A stretch of 55,167 bases of DNA from Gammaproteobacteria bacterium (lineage in GTDB: Bacteria; Pseudomonadota; Gammaproteobacteria; Steroidobacterales; Rariloculaceae), in the NCBI GenBank assembly GCA_022826245.1, contig JAJDVG010000015.1:1-55167 (forward strand), read 5' to 3'. Below are positions 25,183-35,750 of this stretch, in pieces; position 1 is the stretch's first letter, and each line of letters begins with the position of its first letter. A model generated the notes under the pieces. It worked only from the letters and a program-made list of their open reading frames with translations. It was not told the origin of the DNA and did no database searches. A program made the position numbers and the translations under genes.

Positions 25183-26526
25183 ATGACAAGCACGAATCTG
25201 ACTGCCCGAAGTCTGGTCGACATGGCCGAGGGCGAAATCAGCCGCGAAATCTTCGTCAACGCGGAAATCTACGAACAGGAAAAGGAGCGAATCTTCAGCC
25301 GCGCCTGGCTCTACATCGGACACGAGAGCCAGATCGAGAATCCCGGCGACTATTTCGTTTCGAAAATGGGCGAGGAATCGGTCATCCTGACCCGGGATTT
25401 CGCCGGAAAAATCCACGTCTTTCTGAACAGTTGCGCGCATCGCGGCATGCGGGTCTGCCGCTACGACGAAGGCAATACCAGCGCCTTCCGCTGTCCCTAC
25501 CACGCCTGGACCTACAAGACCGACGGCACGCTCGTCGGCGTGCAGGACTACGACAACGCCTACCAGCCGCCGTTCGACAAGTCCGAATGGGGGCTCGTCG
25601 AAGTGCCGCAGATGGCCAACTACATGGGCACGATCTGGGCGACCTGGGACGAGGACGCGCCCCCGTTCGAGGAGTATCTAGGCGAGGCGACCGTCGCGTT
25701 CGATCACGGTTTTTGCGCATGGGACGGCAGCGACGCCGGCACGGAACTGCTCGGGAGCACGCAGAAGTGGCGCGTGCCGTGCAACTGGAAGTTCATTGCC
25801 GAGAATTTCTCGGGCGATTGGCTGCACGGCGTGAGCCACCGGTCCGTCGACCTGATCCGCCTCGGCCCGAGCGGCGAGGTCGGGCGCCGGGACGATTTCG
25901 GGCAACTGGTCGTGAACGGCTTTCCGGAGGGCCACGGCATCCTGTACAGCCTCTATCCGAACAAGCAGGAACGGACCGAATACGCGATGTCGCCGGAAAC
26001 GTCGGAATATTTCCAGCACTGCTGGGAGCGGCGTCTGAAGAAACTCGGCGACAAGGCGGGGACCTGCCCGCTCGTCGGCACGATCTTTCCGAACATGTCC
26101 TTCCATGCGCAACAGCCGCGCACGCTGCTCGTGTCCCATCCGACGGGCACGAACGAAACGGAAATGTGGCGAACGTATTTCGTCGACAAGTCGGCGCCGG
26201 AAAGCGTCAAACAGTTCCTGCGCGAGTACTACATGCGCTATTCGGGCCCGGCCGGCATGACCGAGCAGGACGACATGGAGAACTGGAACTACGCGAGCGA
26301 GGCCAGCCGCGGCATGATCGCGCGGCGGCGTCCCTACCATTACAAGGCCGGGCTCGGCGTTGGCTCCCCCCACTCGGAGCTGCCCGGCGTCGTGACCGAA
26401 CAGCCCATCACGAGCGAGCAGAACCCGCGGTTCTTCTACAAGCGCTGGGCGGACTACATGGATCTCGGTAGCTGGGACGAGTTGCGCGATGCGAAGTCGG
26501 TCAGGTTCTGGGAGCGCGCGTCATGA
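25183..26526 (+). CDS. Aromatic ring-hydroxylating dioxygenase, large (alpha) subunit
   Basis: A 447-residue Rieske non-heme iron oxygenase. Rieske cluster ligands are C84-x-H86 (NSCAHRGMRVC) and C104-x2-H107 (CPYHAWTY). The mononuclear iron site has D212, H215 and H219 in NFSGDWLHGVSH, with the third carboxylate probably in TEQDDMENW. The His-x3-His spacing is one residue shorter than in naphthalene dioxygenase (His-x4-His). Its stop overlaps the beta-subunit ATG by four bases. The enzyme would add O2 to an aromatic ring using electrons from a ferredoxin. No ferredoxin or reductase gene is in the operon. The substrate is unknown; an aromatic acid is plausible given hpaHI nearby. Confidence 0.93.
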   Translation: MTSTNLTARSLVDMAEGEISREIFVNAEIYEQEKERIFSRAWLYIGHESQIENPGDYFVSKMGEESVILTRDFAGKIHVFLNSCAHRGMRVCRYDEGNTSAFRCPYHAWTYKTDGTLVGVQDYDNAYQPPFDKSEWGLVEVPQMANYMGTIWATWDEDAPPFEEYLGEATVAFDHGFCAWDGSDAGTELLGSTQKWRVPCNWKFIAENFSGDWLHGVSHRSVDLIRLGPSGEVGRRDDFGQLVVNGFPEGHGILYSLYPNKQERTEYAMSPETSEYFQHCWERRLKKLGDKAGTCPLVGTIFPNMSFHAQQPRTLLVSHPTGTNETEMWRTYFVDKSAPESVKQFLREYYMRYSGPAGMTEQDDMENWNYASEASRGMIARRRPYHYKAGLGVGSPHSELPGVVTEQPITSEQNPRFFYKRWADYMDLGSWDELRDAKSVRFWERAS

Positions 26527-27074
26527 CGCAAACCGCGCTGTCAGCGGAACGCCTGGCCTATCTCGACCTGCTGCGAGAGGTCGAGGACTTCTTCCACCAC
26601 GAAGCCGATCTGCTCGACGAGCGCGAATACGACCAATGGCTCGACCTGCTCACGGACGACATCGTCTACTGGATGCCGATGCGCAAGAACGTCTCGTACA
26701 AGAATCGGGATCAGGACACCACCGCCGAAGACGACATAGCCTGGTTTCACGATGACAAGGAGACGCTGGTCAAGCGCGTCAGGCAGATCCAGACCGGCGT
26801 TCACTGGGCCGACGAGCCGATTTCGCGCATCTCGCACCTCATCACCAATATTCGACTCGCGGATTCCGTCACGTCGCTCGACGAGGGCGAGACGGTGGTG
26901 ACGAAGTGCCGGTTTCTGGTCTATCGAAACCGCCTCGAAACGGAAACGGATTTCCTGATCGGGCGGCGCGAAGACACGCTGCAGCGGGTCCAGGGCGAAC
27001 TCCGGGTCGCCCGGCGGAAAATCATCCTCGACCAGAGCGTGCTGCTGGCCAAGAACCTGACGATGTTCTTCTAG
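26523..27074 (+). CDS. Aromatic ring-hydroxylating dioxygenase, small (beta) subunit
   Basis: A 183-residue beta subunit of the SnoaL-like fold, giving an alpha3-beta3 oxygenase with the upstream product. Recognisable features are EVEDFFHHEADLLDEREYDQ, then WLDLLTDDIVYWMPM near residues 35-55, PISRISHLITNI and REDTLQRV with a C-terminal RKIILDQSVLLAKNL. ATG 26523 overlaps the alpha stop (ATGA). The subunit is structural; it has no cofactor ligands. Its length matches the family. Confidence 0.92.
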   Translation: MTQTALSAERLAYLDLLREVEDFFHHEADLLDEREYDQWLDLLTDDIVYWMPMRKNVSYKNRDQDTTAEDDIAWFHDDKETLVKRVRQIQTGVHWADEPISRISHLITNIRLADSVTSLDEGETVVTKCRFLVYRNRLETETDFLIGRREDTLQRVQGELRVARRKIILDQSVLLAKNLTMFF

Positions 27075-27093
27075 CCCCGATATTGCATCCATA

Positions 27094-28413
27094 GTGCAGC
27101 GGGGGCTCGCATATCCGGCCAGGGCGCGCTGGTACGCCGTAGCCGTCTTCTTTCTCGCCTACCTGATCTCGATCGTCGACCGACAGCTCCTGTCCCTGCT
27201 GCTGGTTCCGATTCAGGACGACCTTCAGGTCAGCGATACGCTGATGAGCACCCTGCACGGGTTCACGTTCGCGTTCTTTTATTCCGTGATGGGGCTGCCG
27301 ATCGCACGAATGATCGATGCGGGCAATCGGCGCCTGATCATCAGTGTCGGCATTTTCGTGTGGAGTATCGCCACCGCCAGTTGCGGCCTGGCCACGGAAT
27401 ACTGGCACCTGCTCATCGCCAGAACACTGGTCGCGACGGGAGAGGCCGCGTTGCTGCCGGGCGCCTGTTCGATCATCGCGGATTACTTCGCGCCGGATGA
27501 GCGCGGCAAGGCGATGGGGATATTCAGCTCCGGCGGCACTTTCGGCAACTCGTTGTCCATGTTGGCCGGGGGTGTGCTCTTCGCCGCGTTTTCCGATTTT
27601 GATCTCGTGCTGCCGTTCGTCGGTCGCTTCGAGACCTGGCAACTCGTCTTTGTCGCAATTGGCCTGCCGGGAGTCCTTGTAGCCGCACTGGTCCTGACCG
27701 TGCGCTCGCCCGGGCGAGGTTCGTCGTCTGAAAGTGCGGGAGTGCCCCTGGCCGTTGTCATTCGGTATTTCAGGGACAACCGGTTCAGCTACACGCTTAC
27801 GATTGCCGGAATCAGCTTCTACTTCGCGGGCATGCTTGCGTACCTCGCCTGGACCCCGACGCTGTTGATTCGCAACCATGGGATGGCGTTGGGGGAGGCC
27901 GGGGCGATCTATGGGCTGGTGCTGCTTTTTTTCGGGCCCACAGGAACGTTTCTGTGGGGTTGGCTGGCTGACTGGTTGCAAAGAAGCAGAGGCCGGACCG
28001 ACAGCAAGGTCCTGTGCACGATTTTCGCGTGCGTGGGGATGATTGTTCCCGGAATCGTTTACCCGTTGATGGGCAACGTGACCTCCACGATCCTCTTCAT
28101 GGCGGTGTTCGTGTTCTTTGCTTCCGCTCCCCTGGGCACCGCGCCGGCCACGATCCAGGACATGACGCCGGGGCCAATGCGCGGACAGGCGACTGCGCTG
28201 TATACCGGTATATTGAATATCATCGGATTCGGCGTGGGGCCGCTGCTGGTCGCGCTGCTTACGGACAACCTGTTTGCGGATCCCGGGCTTCTCAGGTATT
28301 CAATGGTCATCGTGCTGATCGTCGCCCTTGTCATCGCTGTTGCCTGTCTCGGTGCGATCCTCCGGGCCTATCGGCAGACCGTCGCGGTCTGCGCGCGCTG
28401 GGAAACGGCGTAG
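27094..28413 (+). CDS. MFS transporter (spinster-like)
   Basis: A 439-residue inner-membrane transporter with 12 predicted helices. The first helix carries FLAYLISIVDRQLLSLLLVP, typical of spinster-type and aromatic-acid MFS members. The loop 2-3 motif is degenerate (GLPIARMIDAGNRRLII, normally GxLaDrxGRR). A second similar loop is GWLADWLQRSRGR. The GTG start at 27094 has no clear Shine-Dalgarno and lies 19 bases after the beta-subunit stop, so coupling is likely. As the fourth gene of the oxygenase operon it probably imports the aromatic substrate or exports a product. Confidence 0.88.
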   Translation: MQRGLAYPARARWYAVAVFFLAYLISIVDRQLLSLLLVPIQDDLQVSDTLMSTLHGFTFAFFYSVMGLPIARMIDAGNRRLIISVGIFVWSIATASCGLATEYWHLLIARTLVATGEAALLPGACSIIADYFAPDERGKAMGIFSSGGTFGNSLSMLAGGVLFAAFSDFDLVLPFVGRFETWQLVFVAIGLPGVLVAALVLTVRSPGRGSSSESAGVPLAVVIRYFRDNRFSYTLTIAGISFYFAGMLAYLAWTPTLLIRNHGMALGEAGAIYGLVLLFFGPTGTFLWGWLADWLQRSRGRTDSKVLCTIFACVGMIVPGIVYPLMGNVTSTILFMAVFVFFASAPLGTAPATIQDMTPGPMRGQATALYTGILNIIGFGVGPLLVALLTDNLFADPGLLRYSMVIVLIVALVIAVACLGAILRAYRQTVAVCARWETA

Positions 28414-28415
28414 AA

Positions 28416-29483
28416 GTGAACAGCAGCATCAAGCGTTCCGTTGCCGTCAGGGGCGAACCCGTAGTCGACCCGGCAGCTTGGTCCGCCGGCGACCTCGCCC
28501 GGAATGACGATTGGATCGTCCGCCTCGATGACCGCGACGTCGCGGGACTGCGCGAAATGGCCGCGAGTTTCCGACAACGGCATGGCGACGATGCGAACAG
28601 CCTGCTCGACAGCGACCGCAGCGACTTCGATCTCGGCAGCTTCAGCGGCAAGCTCGAGACGATTGCCCGCGCCCTGAAAGACGGGAAGGGTCTGGTTCTC
28701 GTGCGCGGGCTGCCGGTCGATGAACTCGAACCGATCGACGCCGCGATCATTTACTGGGCGATCGGTTTGTACCTGGGCATACCGGCGTCGAACAATCCCG
28801 ACGGCGACATGATTGGGCACGTGACCGACCTCGGCAAGGACATGAGCCATCCGAAACATCGCGGTTACCAGACTCGTGAAACGATGGACTACCACAACGA
28901 TCAGGCCAACGTCGTGGGCCTCCTGTGCATGCGCACCGCGAAGCAGGGCGGCGAGTCCAAGGTTGTCAGTTCGATTTCGGTCTACAACGAATTGATCCGC
29001 CGCCGCCCCGACCTGCTCGATACCCTGGTCGGAGACTTCTGCTGGAGCATGATGGGGGAAGTGGACGAAGACGAGTCGCCGTATTACACGAGCCCGATAT
29101 TCAATTTCATCGACGGCTATCTGTGTACCTCGTTCGGGCCTGTGCACATGAGAAAGGGTCACGCGCTGCGTGAAGCTCCGGATATGACGCGCGAGCAGTC
29201 AGAGGCGATCCGGACGCTCGAGGAAATTTGCGAAGACCTGCACTATTCGATGGAACTCGAAGTGGGCGACATGCAGTTTCTCAACAACATGGTTGCGCTG
29301 CATACCCGCAACGGCTTCGAAGACTGGCCGGAGCCCGATCGGAAGCGGCGCCTGTGGCGGTTGTGGCTGACTGTACCCGGTATCCGCCCGCTGACCCCGT
29401 TCATGGAACACTGGCGCACCGGCCTGTTGCTCAAGGGCACGAAGCCGAGGATCAACCTCACGCCGGGTGACGGAAGCAGTTGA
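28416..29483 (+). CDS. TauD/TfdA-family Fe(II)/2-oxoglutarate dioxygenase
   Basis: A 355-residue cytosolic oxygenase. The GTG start at 28416 lies two bases after the MFS stop. The iron triad is His160-x-Asp162 (YHNDQAN) and His296 (VALHTRNGF). The 2-oxoglutarate-binding Arg is in RRLWRLWL (311 or 315). The N-terminal region has GLVLVRGLPVDEL, the usual TauD entry strand. The family hydroxylates or cleaves sulfonates, chlorophenoxyacids, carnitine precursors and others. Being the last gene of the Rieske operon, it may remove a side chain or sulfonate from an aromatic substrate. This is inference. No Cys-rich or regulatory extension is seen. Confidence 0.88.
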   Translation: MNSSIKRSVAVRGEPVVDPAAWSAGDLARNDDWIVRLDDRDVAGLREMAASFRQRHGDDANSLLDSDRSDFDLGSFSGKLETIARALKDGKGLVLVRGLPVDELEPIDAAIIYWAIGLYLGIPASNNPDGDMIGHVTDLGKDMSHPKHRGYQTRETMDYHNDQANVVGLLCMRTAKQGGESKVVSSISVYNELIRRRPDLLDTLVGDFCWSMMGEVDEDESPYYTSPIFNFIDGYLCTSFGPVHMRKGHALREAPDMTREQSEAIRTLEEICEDLHYSMELEVGDMQFLNNMVALHTRNGFEDWPEPDRKRRLWRLWLTVPGIRPLTPFMEHWRTGLLLKGTKPRINLTPGDGSS

Positions 29484-29548
29484 TCGTTTCGGATCGCGGC
29501 AGCGTGTACGCGGTGGCGTTGGCGTATGAGGAGCAGTTCGCGGGGAGA

Positions 29549-30952
29549 TCAGGGCGACGCTGCGATACCGAGGACCGCGTACCAGAGAAACTGCACGAGC
29601 GGCAGCAGCGAATCCTCCAGGATGCGTTCGTCGTCGCCGTGCGCGCCGCCGCCTGAAGCCATGTCCTGCTCGTCGCGGATCGGTCCGAACCCGTAGCAGG
29701 GTATGCCCTGCGCCCTGACCTGGGCCATGTCAGTGGCTCCGGTCAGCATGGTCGGCAGCGTGACTGCTTGTGGAAACATCCGCTGATTGACCGCCTCGAT
29801 GACTTCGAACATCTCGTTGTCGATGGGGGAGGGCGTGCCCGGCGGCCGGTAGATCGGGCGCCGCACGAGTTCCACGTTGGGGTCGTTGATCACGGCCGCC
29901 ATGTCGGCGTAGAACGCCTCGGGATCCTGGTCGGGCAACGCGCGCACGTCGAGCATCGCCGTGGCGTCCGACGGGATGACGTTCCTGCGGAAACCGCCGC
30001 TCAGGATGGTCGGCGACACGCCGGTTCGCAGCAGAGCGTTGTGTTGGGGTTCGTGCTCGGCGAGCCAGCGCTGGCTCGCGGCGCTCCGGTCCGGATCGAA
30101 GAGCCCGAGGTAGTGTGCCGCGTTCTCTTCGGGGCTGATCGAGGCGAGCCGCTCGAAATAGGTTCGGGTCGTGTCGTTGAGTCGCATCGGCGGTTGCCAG
30201 TCCGACAGCTTCGCGACGGCTGTAGCGAGTGCCGCAAGCGCGTTGTCCACGCGCGGTACGGAACCGTGGCCGGCCGTGCCGCGCGCGAGGAGTTCGACGC
30301 GCATCGGGAACTTCTCCGTGGTTGCGATCGAGACGTAGCGGACATCACCGTCGCGGGCCACCGTGGTGCCGCCTTCGGCCAGGCAGTACTCGGCCTCGAT
30401 CTCGTCCCAGTGCTCGTCGATCATGTAATCGATGCCGAATTCGGGCGTGCCTTCCTCGCCGGCTTCCGCCAGATAGATGATGTCCCGGTCGAGCGCGACG
30501 TTCGCGCGCTTGAGCATGGTCAGCAGCATCAGGCCCGCGGTCACGTTGTCCTTGTCATCCAGCGTGCCCCTGCCGTAGATGTAGCCGTCGCGCCGCACCG
30601 CGTCGAAAGGCTCCACGGACCAGTTCTCGCGCTGCACGCCGACGACGTCGGTGTGAGCCATGACGAGAACCGGCTGTTTCGAACCGTTGCCGGGCAAGCG
30701 CGCCACGAAGTTGTCCCGACCGGGCTCCATGGCGTACAGGCGGCCGTCGATGCCCTCGGCCGCCAGGGCGTCGCGCAGATAGTTGGCGACTTCGGTCTCG
30801 TTGCCTGGCGGGTTGGTGGTATCGATACGCAGCAGGGCGGTAAAGTGGCCCAGAGCCTCTTCCTCAACCCGGTCCCAGTCGACCGGGTAGCGGTCCTGGC
30901 TCAGGGCTGCGAACGGCAAACCCGCCAACAGAAGGACAAGCAATCTGGCCAT
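29549..30952 (-). CDS. Exported M20-family metallopeptidase
   Basis: A 467-residue dizinc peptidase or deacylase. ATG 30952 has AGGAG five bases upstream and begins a signal peptide (ARLLVLLLAGLPFAALS). Metal and catalytic residues are all present: H100 and D102 (MAHTDVVGV), bridging D132 (GRGTLDDKD), E166-E167 (AGEEGTPEFG) and a C-terminal His in GGGAHGDDERI. The dimerisation lid (ARGTAGHGSVPRVDNAL) is in place. The product acts in the periplasm on peptides or N-acyl amino acids. It is divergent from the DUF6152 gene at 31222. Confidence 0.92.
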   Translation of the reverse strand: MARLLVLLLAGLPFAALSQDRYPVDWDRVEEEALGHFTALLRIDTTNPPGNETEVANYLRDALAAEGIDGRLYAMEPGRDNFVARLPGNGSKQPVLVMAHTDVVGVQRENWSVEPFDAVRRDGYIYGRGTLDDKDNVTAGLMLLTMLKRANVALDRDIIYLAEAGEEGTPEFGIDYMIDEHWDEIEAEYCLAEGGTTVARDGDVRYVSIATTEKFPMRVELLARGTAGHGSVPRVDNALAALATAVAKLSDWQPPMRLNDTTRTYFERLASISPEENAAHYLGLFDPDRSAASQRWLAEHEPQHNALLRTGVSPTILSGGFRRNVIPSDATAMLDVRALPDQDPEAFYADMAAVINDPNVELVRRPIYRPPGTPSPIDNEMFEVIEAVNQRMFPQAVTLPTMLTGATDMAQVRAQGIPCYGFGPIRDEQDMASGGGAHGDDERILEDSLLPLVQFLWYAVLGIAASP

Positions 30953-31101
30953 GAACTCTCCTACGCGTGCGCTACGCCGATCGAACCGGTGCCCTATCGT
31001 ATCCGGCCTGACGGGATATCTCACCACTACCGCGCCCGCCAAACGGAGTCGTGGGTCGCTTGCACAATTCCTTGAGCAGTCGCAGTATCCTTGTTGAAGC
31101 G

Positions 31102-31122
31102 CGTTGCATCGTTGGTGCAACG
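31102..31122. promoter_or_regulatory. Perfect inverted repeat in a divergent region
   Basis: CGTTGCA (31102-31108) and TGCAACG (31116-31122) are perfect 7-base arms around a 7-base centre. The repeat is 149 bases upstream of the M20 peptidase start and 99 bases upstream of the DUF6152 start. An operator shared by both is the simplest reading. Confidence 0.4.
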
Positions 31123-31221
31123 GCATGAAAACTACCAACACGTTCATCGAGAGCGTTGAGCGTGTCACATGACAAACCGGAGTCCGGGCAACAGTCGGAC
31201 TGCAATGGAGGAAAGATTTTC

Positions 31222-31626
31222 ATGAAGTGCAACCATTTGACAGCGCTGTTTGCAATTGCGCTCTGTGCCGGATTTCAGGCCCGGGCGCATCATTCGTTTG
31301 CCGCCGTCTATGACCAGTCGGACCCGATCTCTATCGAAGGCGTAATCGTCGAGGTGCGGCTGACCAACCCGCATTCGTGGTTCTTCGTCGATGTGGAGGA
31401 TGAAGACGGCACGGTGGAGCGATGGGCAATCGAGGCCGGCACGCCCAGCGGCATGATTCGCGGCGGGTATTCGCCGGACGTGATCAAGGAAGGCGACACC
31501 GTGACCATCAACGGTTTTCGGGCATGGGACGCCTCCAGGCCCGCAGGAATGCTGTCGGAACTAATTACGGCGGACGGGACGGTGTACGGCATGTTCGGTC
31601 CCAGGGAAGGTCCGGGCGCCAGGTAG
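31222..31626 (+). CDS. DUF6152 family exported protein (copy D)
   Basis: A 134-residue protein; ATG 31222 follows GGAGGAAAG. The signal peptide (LTALFAIALCAGFQARA) should be cut to leave HHSFAAVYDQSD. The family core is complete: IEGVIVEVRLTNPHSWFFV, VERWAIEAGTPSGMIRGGY, GDTVTINGFRAWD. It is followed 39 bases later by a DGxPD-type exported protein, so the two probably share a transcript. Of the five copies this and copy E are closest to the family consensus. The function is unknown. Confidence 0.85.
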   Translation: MKCNHLTALFAIALCAGFQARAHHSFAAVYDQSDPISIEGVIVEVRLTNPHSWFFVDVEDEDGTVERWAIEAGTPSGMIRGGYSPDVIKEGDTVTINGFRAWDASRPAGMLSELITADGTVYGMFGPREGPGAR

Positions 31627-31665
31627 GGTGGTGGAACGGATAGCGCACACAGGGGGTACACATTG

Positions 31666-32469
31666 ATGAAGCGTGATTCATTGCGGACGAGGCTGATGAC
31701 CTGGCCTGTGCCCGCTGCACTGTGCCTGGCGCTGGTGCTGGCCAATCCGGCCGGGGCGCAGGATGCGGCAGACGACGTTCCGCGCATGGCGGATGGTCGC
31801 CCGGACCTGTCGGGGGTCTGGTGGGGTGGCGGCGACGTCGGCAGCCCGGCGTTTGCGCAACGGCTGCGCCAGGGTCGGGGTGGTGAACCGCCGCCGACCT
31901 TTACCGACCTCTATCAGCCGTGGGCGGCGGAGCGGGCGTCGCAGATGAGCGACGAGAATGACCCGGCACTGGACTGCATTCCCACGGCGTTCGCCACACT
32001 CAACGTGCGGCTCTGGGACGCCGGTGCGGTGGGACAGATCATTGCAACGCCCGAAATGGTGGTGTTGCTTTCAGAGACGTACCACGGCTATCAACTGGTT
32101 CCTACCGACGGGCGACCCCACCGGAACTACGTGCCGCCGTCATATCGCGGCGATGCGGTGGGCCACTGGGAAGGTGACGTGTTCGTGGTGGAGGTGAAGA
32201 ACTTCACGGATCGGACGTGGATCACGGCGCAGGGTCGGGTGTCCTTTCATTCGGATGCCTTGAGGGTCGTGGAGCGCTACCGGCGTGTGGATGCCGACAC
32301 GCTTGTCGTCGATGCGGTCGTGGAGGATCCGAATGTCTTGACCGAGCCGTGGACGGTCCCGACACAGACCCTGCAACTGGCGCCGTTCGACCAGCTCCTG
32401 CCGCTGAATTGTATGGGTGCGGAGAGCAAGGAACTGATGGAGGCAGCCGCACCTATCCGCTCCCGGTAG
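31666..32469 (+). CDS. Exported protein of the DGxPDxxGxW family (copy 4)
   Basis: A 267-residue protein. ATG 31666 is preferred to the TTG just before it; a G-run lies upstream. The signal peptide ends NPAGAQ. The motifs are canonical: RMADGRPDLSGVWWGG, ALDCIPTAF (the conserved Cys-x-Pro), PTDGRPHRNYVPPSYRG, GHWEGDVFVVEVKNFTDRTW, SDALRVVERYRRV and VEDPNVLTEPW. A second Cys is in PLNCMG near the end, also present in copy 1 (EFYCTN). It forms a two-gene unit with the DUF6152 gene upstream. No catalytic signature is visible. Confidence 0.78.
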   Translation: MKRDSLRTRLMTWPVPAALCLALVLANPAGAQDAADDVPRMADGRPDLSGVWWGGGDVGSPAFAQRLRQGRGGEPPPTFTDLYQPWAAERASQMSDENDPALDCIPTAFATLNVRLWDAGAVGQIIATPEMVVLLSETYHGYQLVPTDGRPHRNYVPPSYRGDAVGHWEGDVFVVEVKNFTDRTWITAQGRVSFHSDALRVVERYRRVDADTLVVDAVVEDPNVLTEPWTVPTQTLQLAPFDQLLPLNCMGAESKELMEAAAPIRSR

Positions 32470-32499
32470 GCTGTAGCCCGATTCGCCTCCGGCGAGGGT

Positions 32500-33366
32500 T
32501 TACAGGCTCGTCTCGAACAGGGCGAGCATCCGGTTCCACGCGCGTTCGGCCTGTTTGGGATGATGGACGGGTGAATCGGGCGTCGTCCACGAGTGCTGTG
32601 CGCCCTCGTAGACCTCGATTTCCGCGTGCAGGCCGGCGTCGTCGAACGCCTCGCGCAGCACGACCTTGGCTTCCGGATCGTTCTCGTCGTCATCCTCGGC
32701 GATAGCGATCAGGAACCCGGCGTCCATTTGCGGGACCAGCAGGTGCGGGCTCGTCGGCTGGTCGGTCACGAGCCGGACACCGTGAAACGAGGAACCGGCG
32801 CCGACGCGCTCCGGAAATCGCGCTGCGGTGCGGAATGTCGCAGGTCCGCCCAGGCAGAAGCCGAGCGTGCCCATCTGCCGGTCTGTATCCACGACGTCTT
32901 GTGTGTCGAGAAACTCGACCATCGTTTCCGCGTCGGTGAGTTCGGTCTCTGGCGACAAGTCCGCCAGCAGCGGCCGCAGGATCTCCATCACGTTGCCTTG
33001 TCGCGGGTCCGTGCCGTCGGGCAGTACCGGTCCGCGGTGACCGCGATAGTACGGGTTCACGACGAGTACGGAGTACGCGGACTCCGCGAGGCGCAATGCG
33101 AGCTGCCGGTAGGTGTTGCGGATGCCCCGAGCATCGGGCCAGATCACGACCGCCGGATGCGCGCCCGTGAGCGGGTGCGCGAAATAGCAGTCGGCGGTGC
33201 CATCGGGCGTCGGCACGTCGATCTCCGCCACGGTCGCGTCGACGGCGTTGGCCGCGCGCGGCAGCACCATCGCAATACTCGCCCCGACCGACAGCGCGGT
33301 GAATTCGCGGCGCGTCAGGGCGTTGGCGTCTCGTGGATCGTTCGAGAAGGTGGTTTCATCGCACAT
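32500..33366 (-). CDS. Dienelactone hydrolase-family protein with Tat signal
   Basis: A 288-residue alpha/beta hydrolase. The N-terminus has a twin-arginine motif (LTRREFTALSVGAS, residues 18-31), so it is probably exported folded. The nucleophile is Cys171 in GFCLGG, the Cys typical of dienelactone hydrolases. The acid is probably an Asp in AEDDDEND and the base the His of GAQHSW. The family opens dienelactones in chlorocatechol breakdown but has many other ester substrates; an exported Cys-type member is somewhat unusual. ATG 33366 follows GGGAGG at a long 11-base spacing. It is convergent with the DGxPD gene. Confidence 0.87.
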   Translation of the reverse strand: MCDETTFSNDPRDANALTRREFTALSVGASIAMVLPRAANAVDATVAEIDVPTPDGTADCYFAHPLTGAHPAVVIWPDARGIRNTYRQLALRLAESAYSVLVVNPYYRGHRGPVLPDGTDPRQGNVMEILRPLLADLSPETELTDAETMVEFLDTQDVVDTDRQMGTLGFCLGGPATFRTAARFPERVGAGSSFHGVRLVTDQPTSPHLLVPQMDAGFLIAIAEDDDENDPEAKVVLREAFDDAGLHAEIEVYEGAQHSWTTPDSPVHHPKQAERAWNRMLALFETSL

Positions 33367-33551
33367 CGGGTCGTGCCTCCCGGGTCATGGTCCCAAACGG
33401 TCATCGATTGCGCTGACCTGAAACCGTGAACGACAACTCATCAAGAATGGCCGATATTCAGCCATAACATCCTGATTGTATAGATTATTTCTATTGCGTG
33501 ACCCAAAGTCCAGGACTGTACTGTCGGCTGTCTGTTCGCCATAGTCGGCGC

Positions 33552-35630
<2,079 letters not shown>

Positions 35631-35650
35631 GGTGATGGCGGTAACAGATT

Positions 35651-35687
35651 CGTACGCGTACGCTGTGCCGAGAACGCACTATATACT
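35651..35687 (+). promoter_or_regulatory. Palindrome plus -10 element between divergent genes
   Basis: CGTACGCGTACG at 35651-35662 is a perfect 12-base palindrome. TATACT at 35682-35687 is a good -10 box for the gene starting at 35751. The palindrome covers the expected -35 position, which has no consensus match. The site is 21 bases from the start of the PQQ dehydrogenase on the other strand. A regulator controlling both directions is plausible. Confidence 0.45.
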
Positions 35688-35750
35688 AAGCCTCCGGCGG
35701 ATCTGACCACACAGTCGATCTGCCGGGTCTTCGAGCGAACGGGTGGGTAG

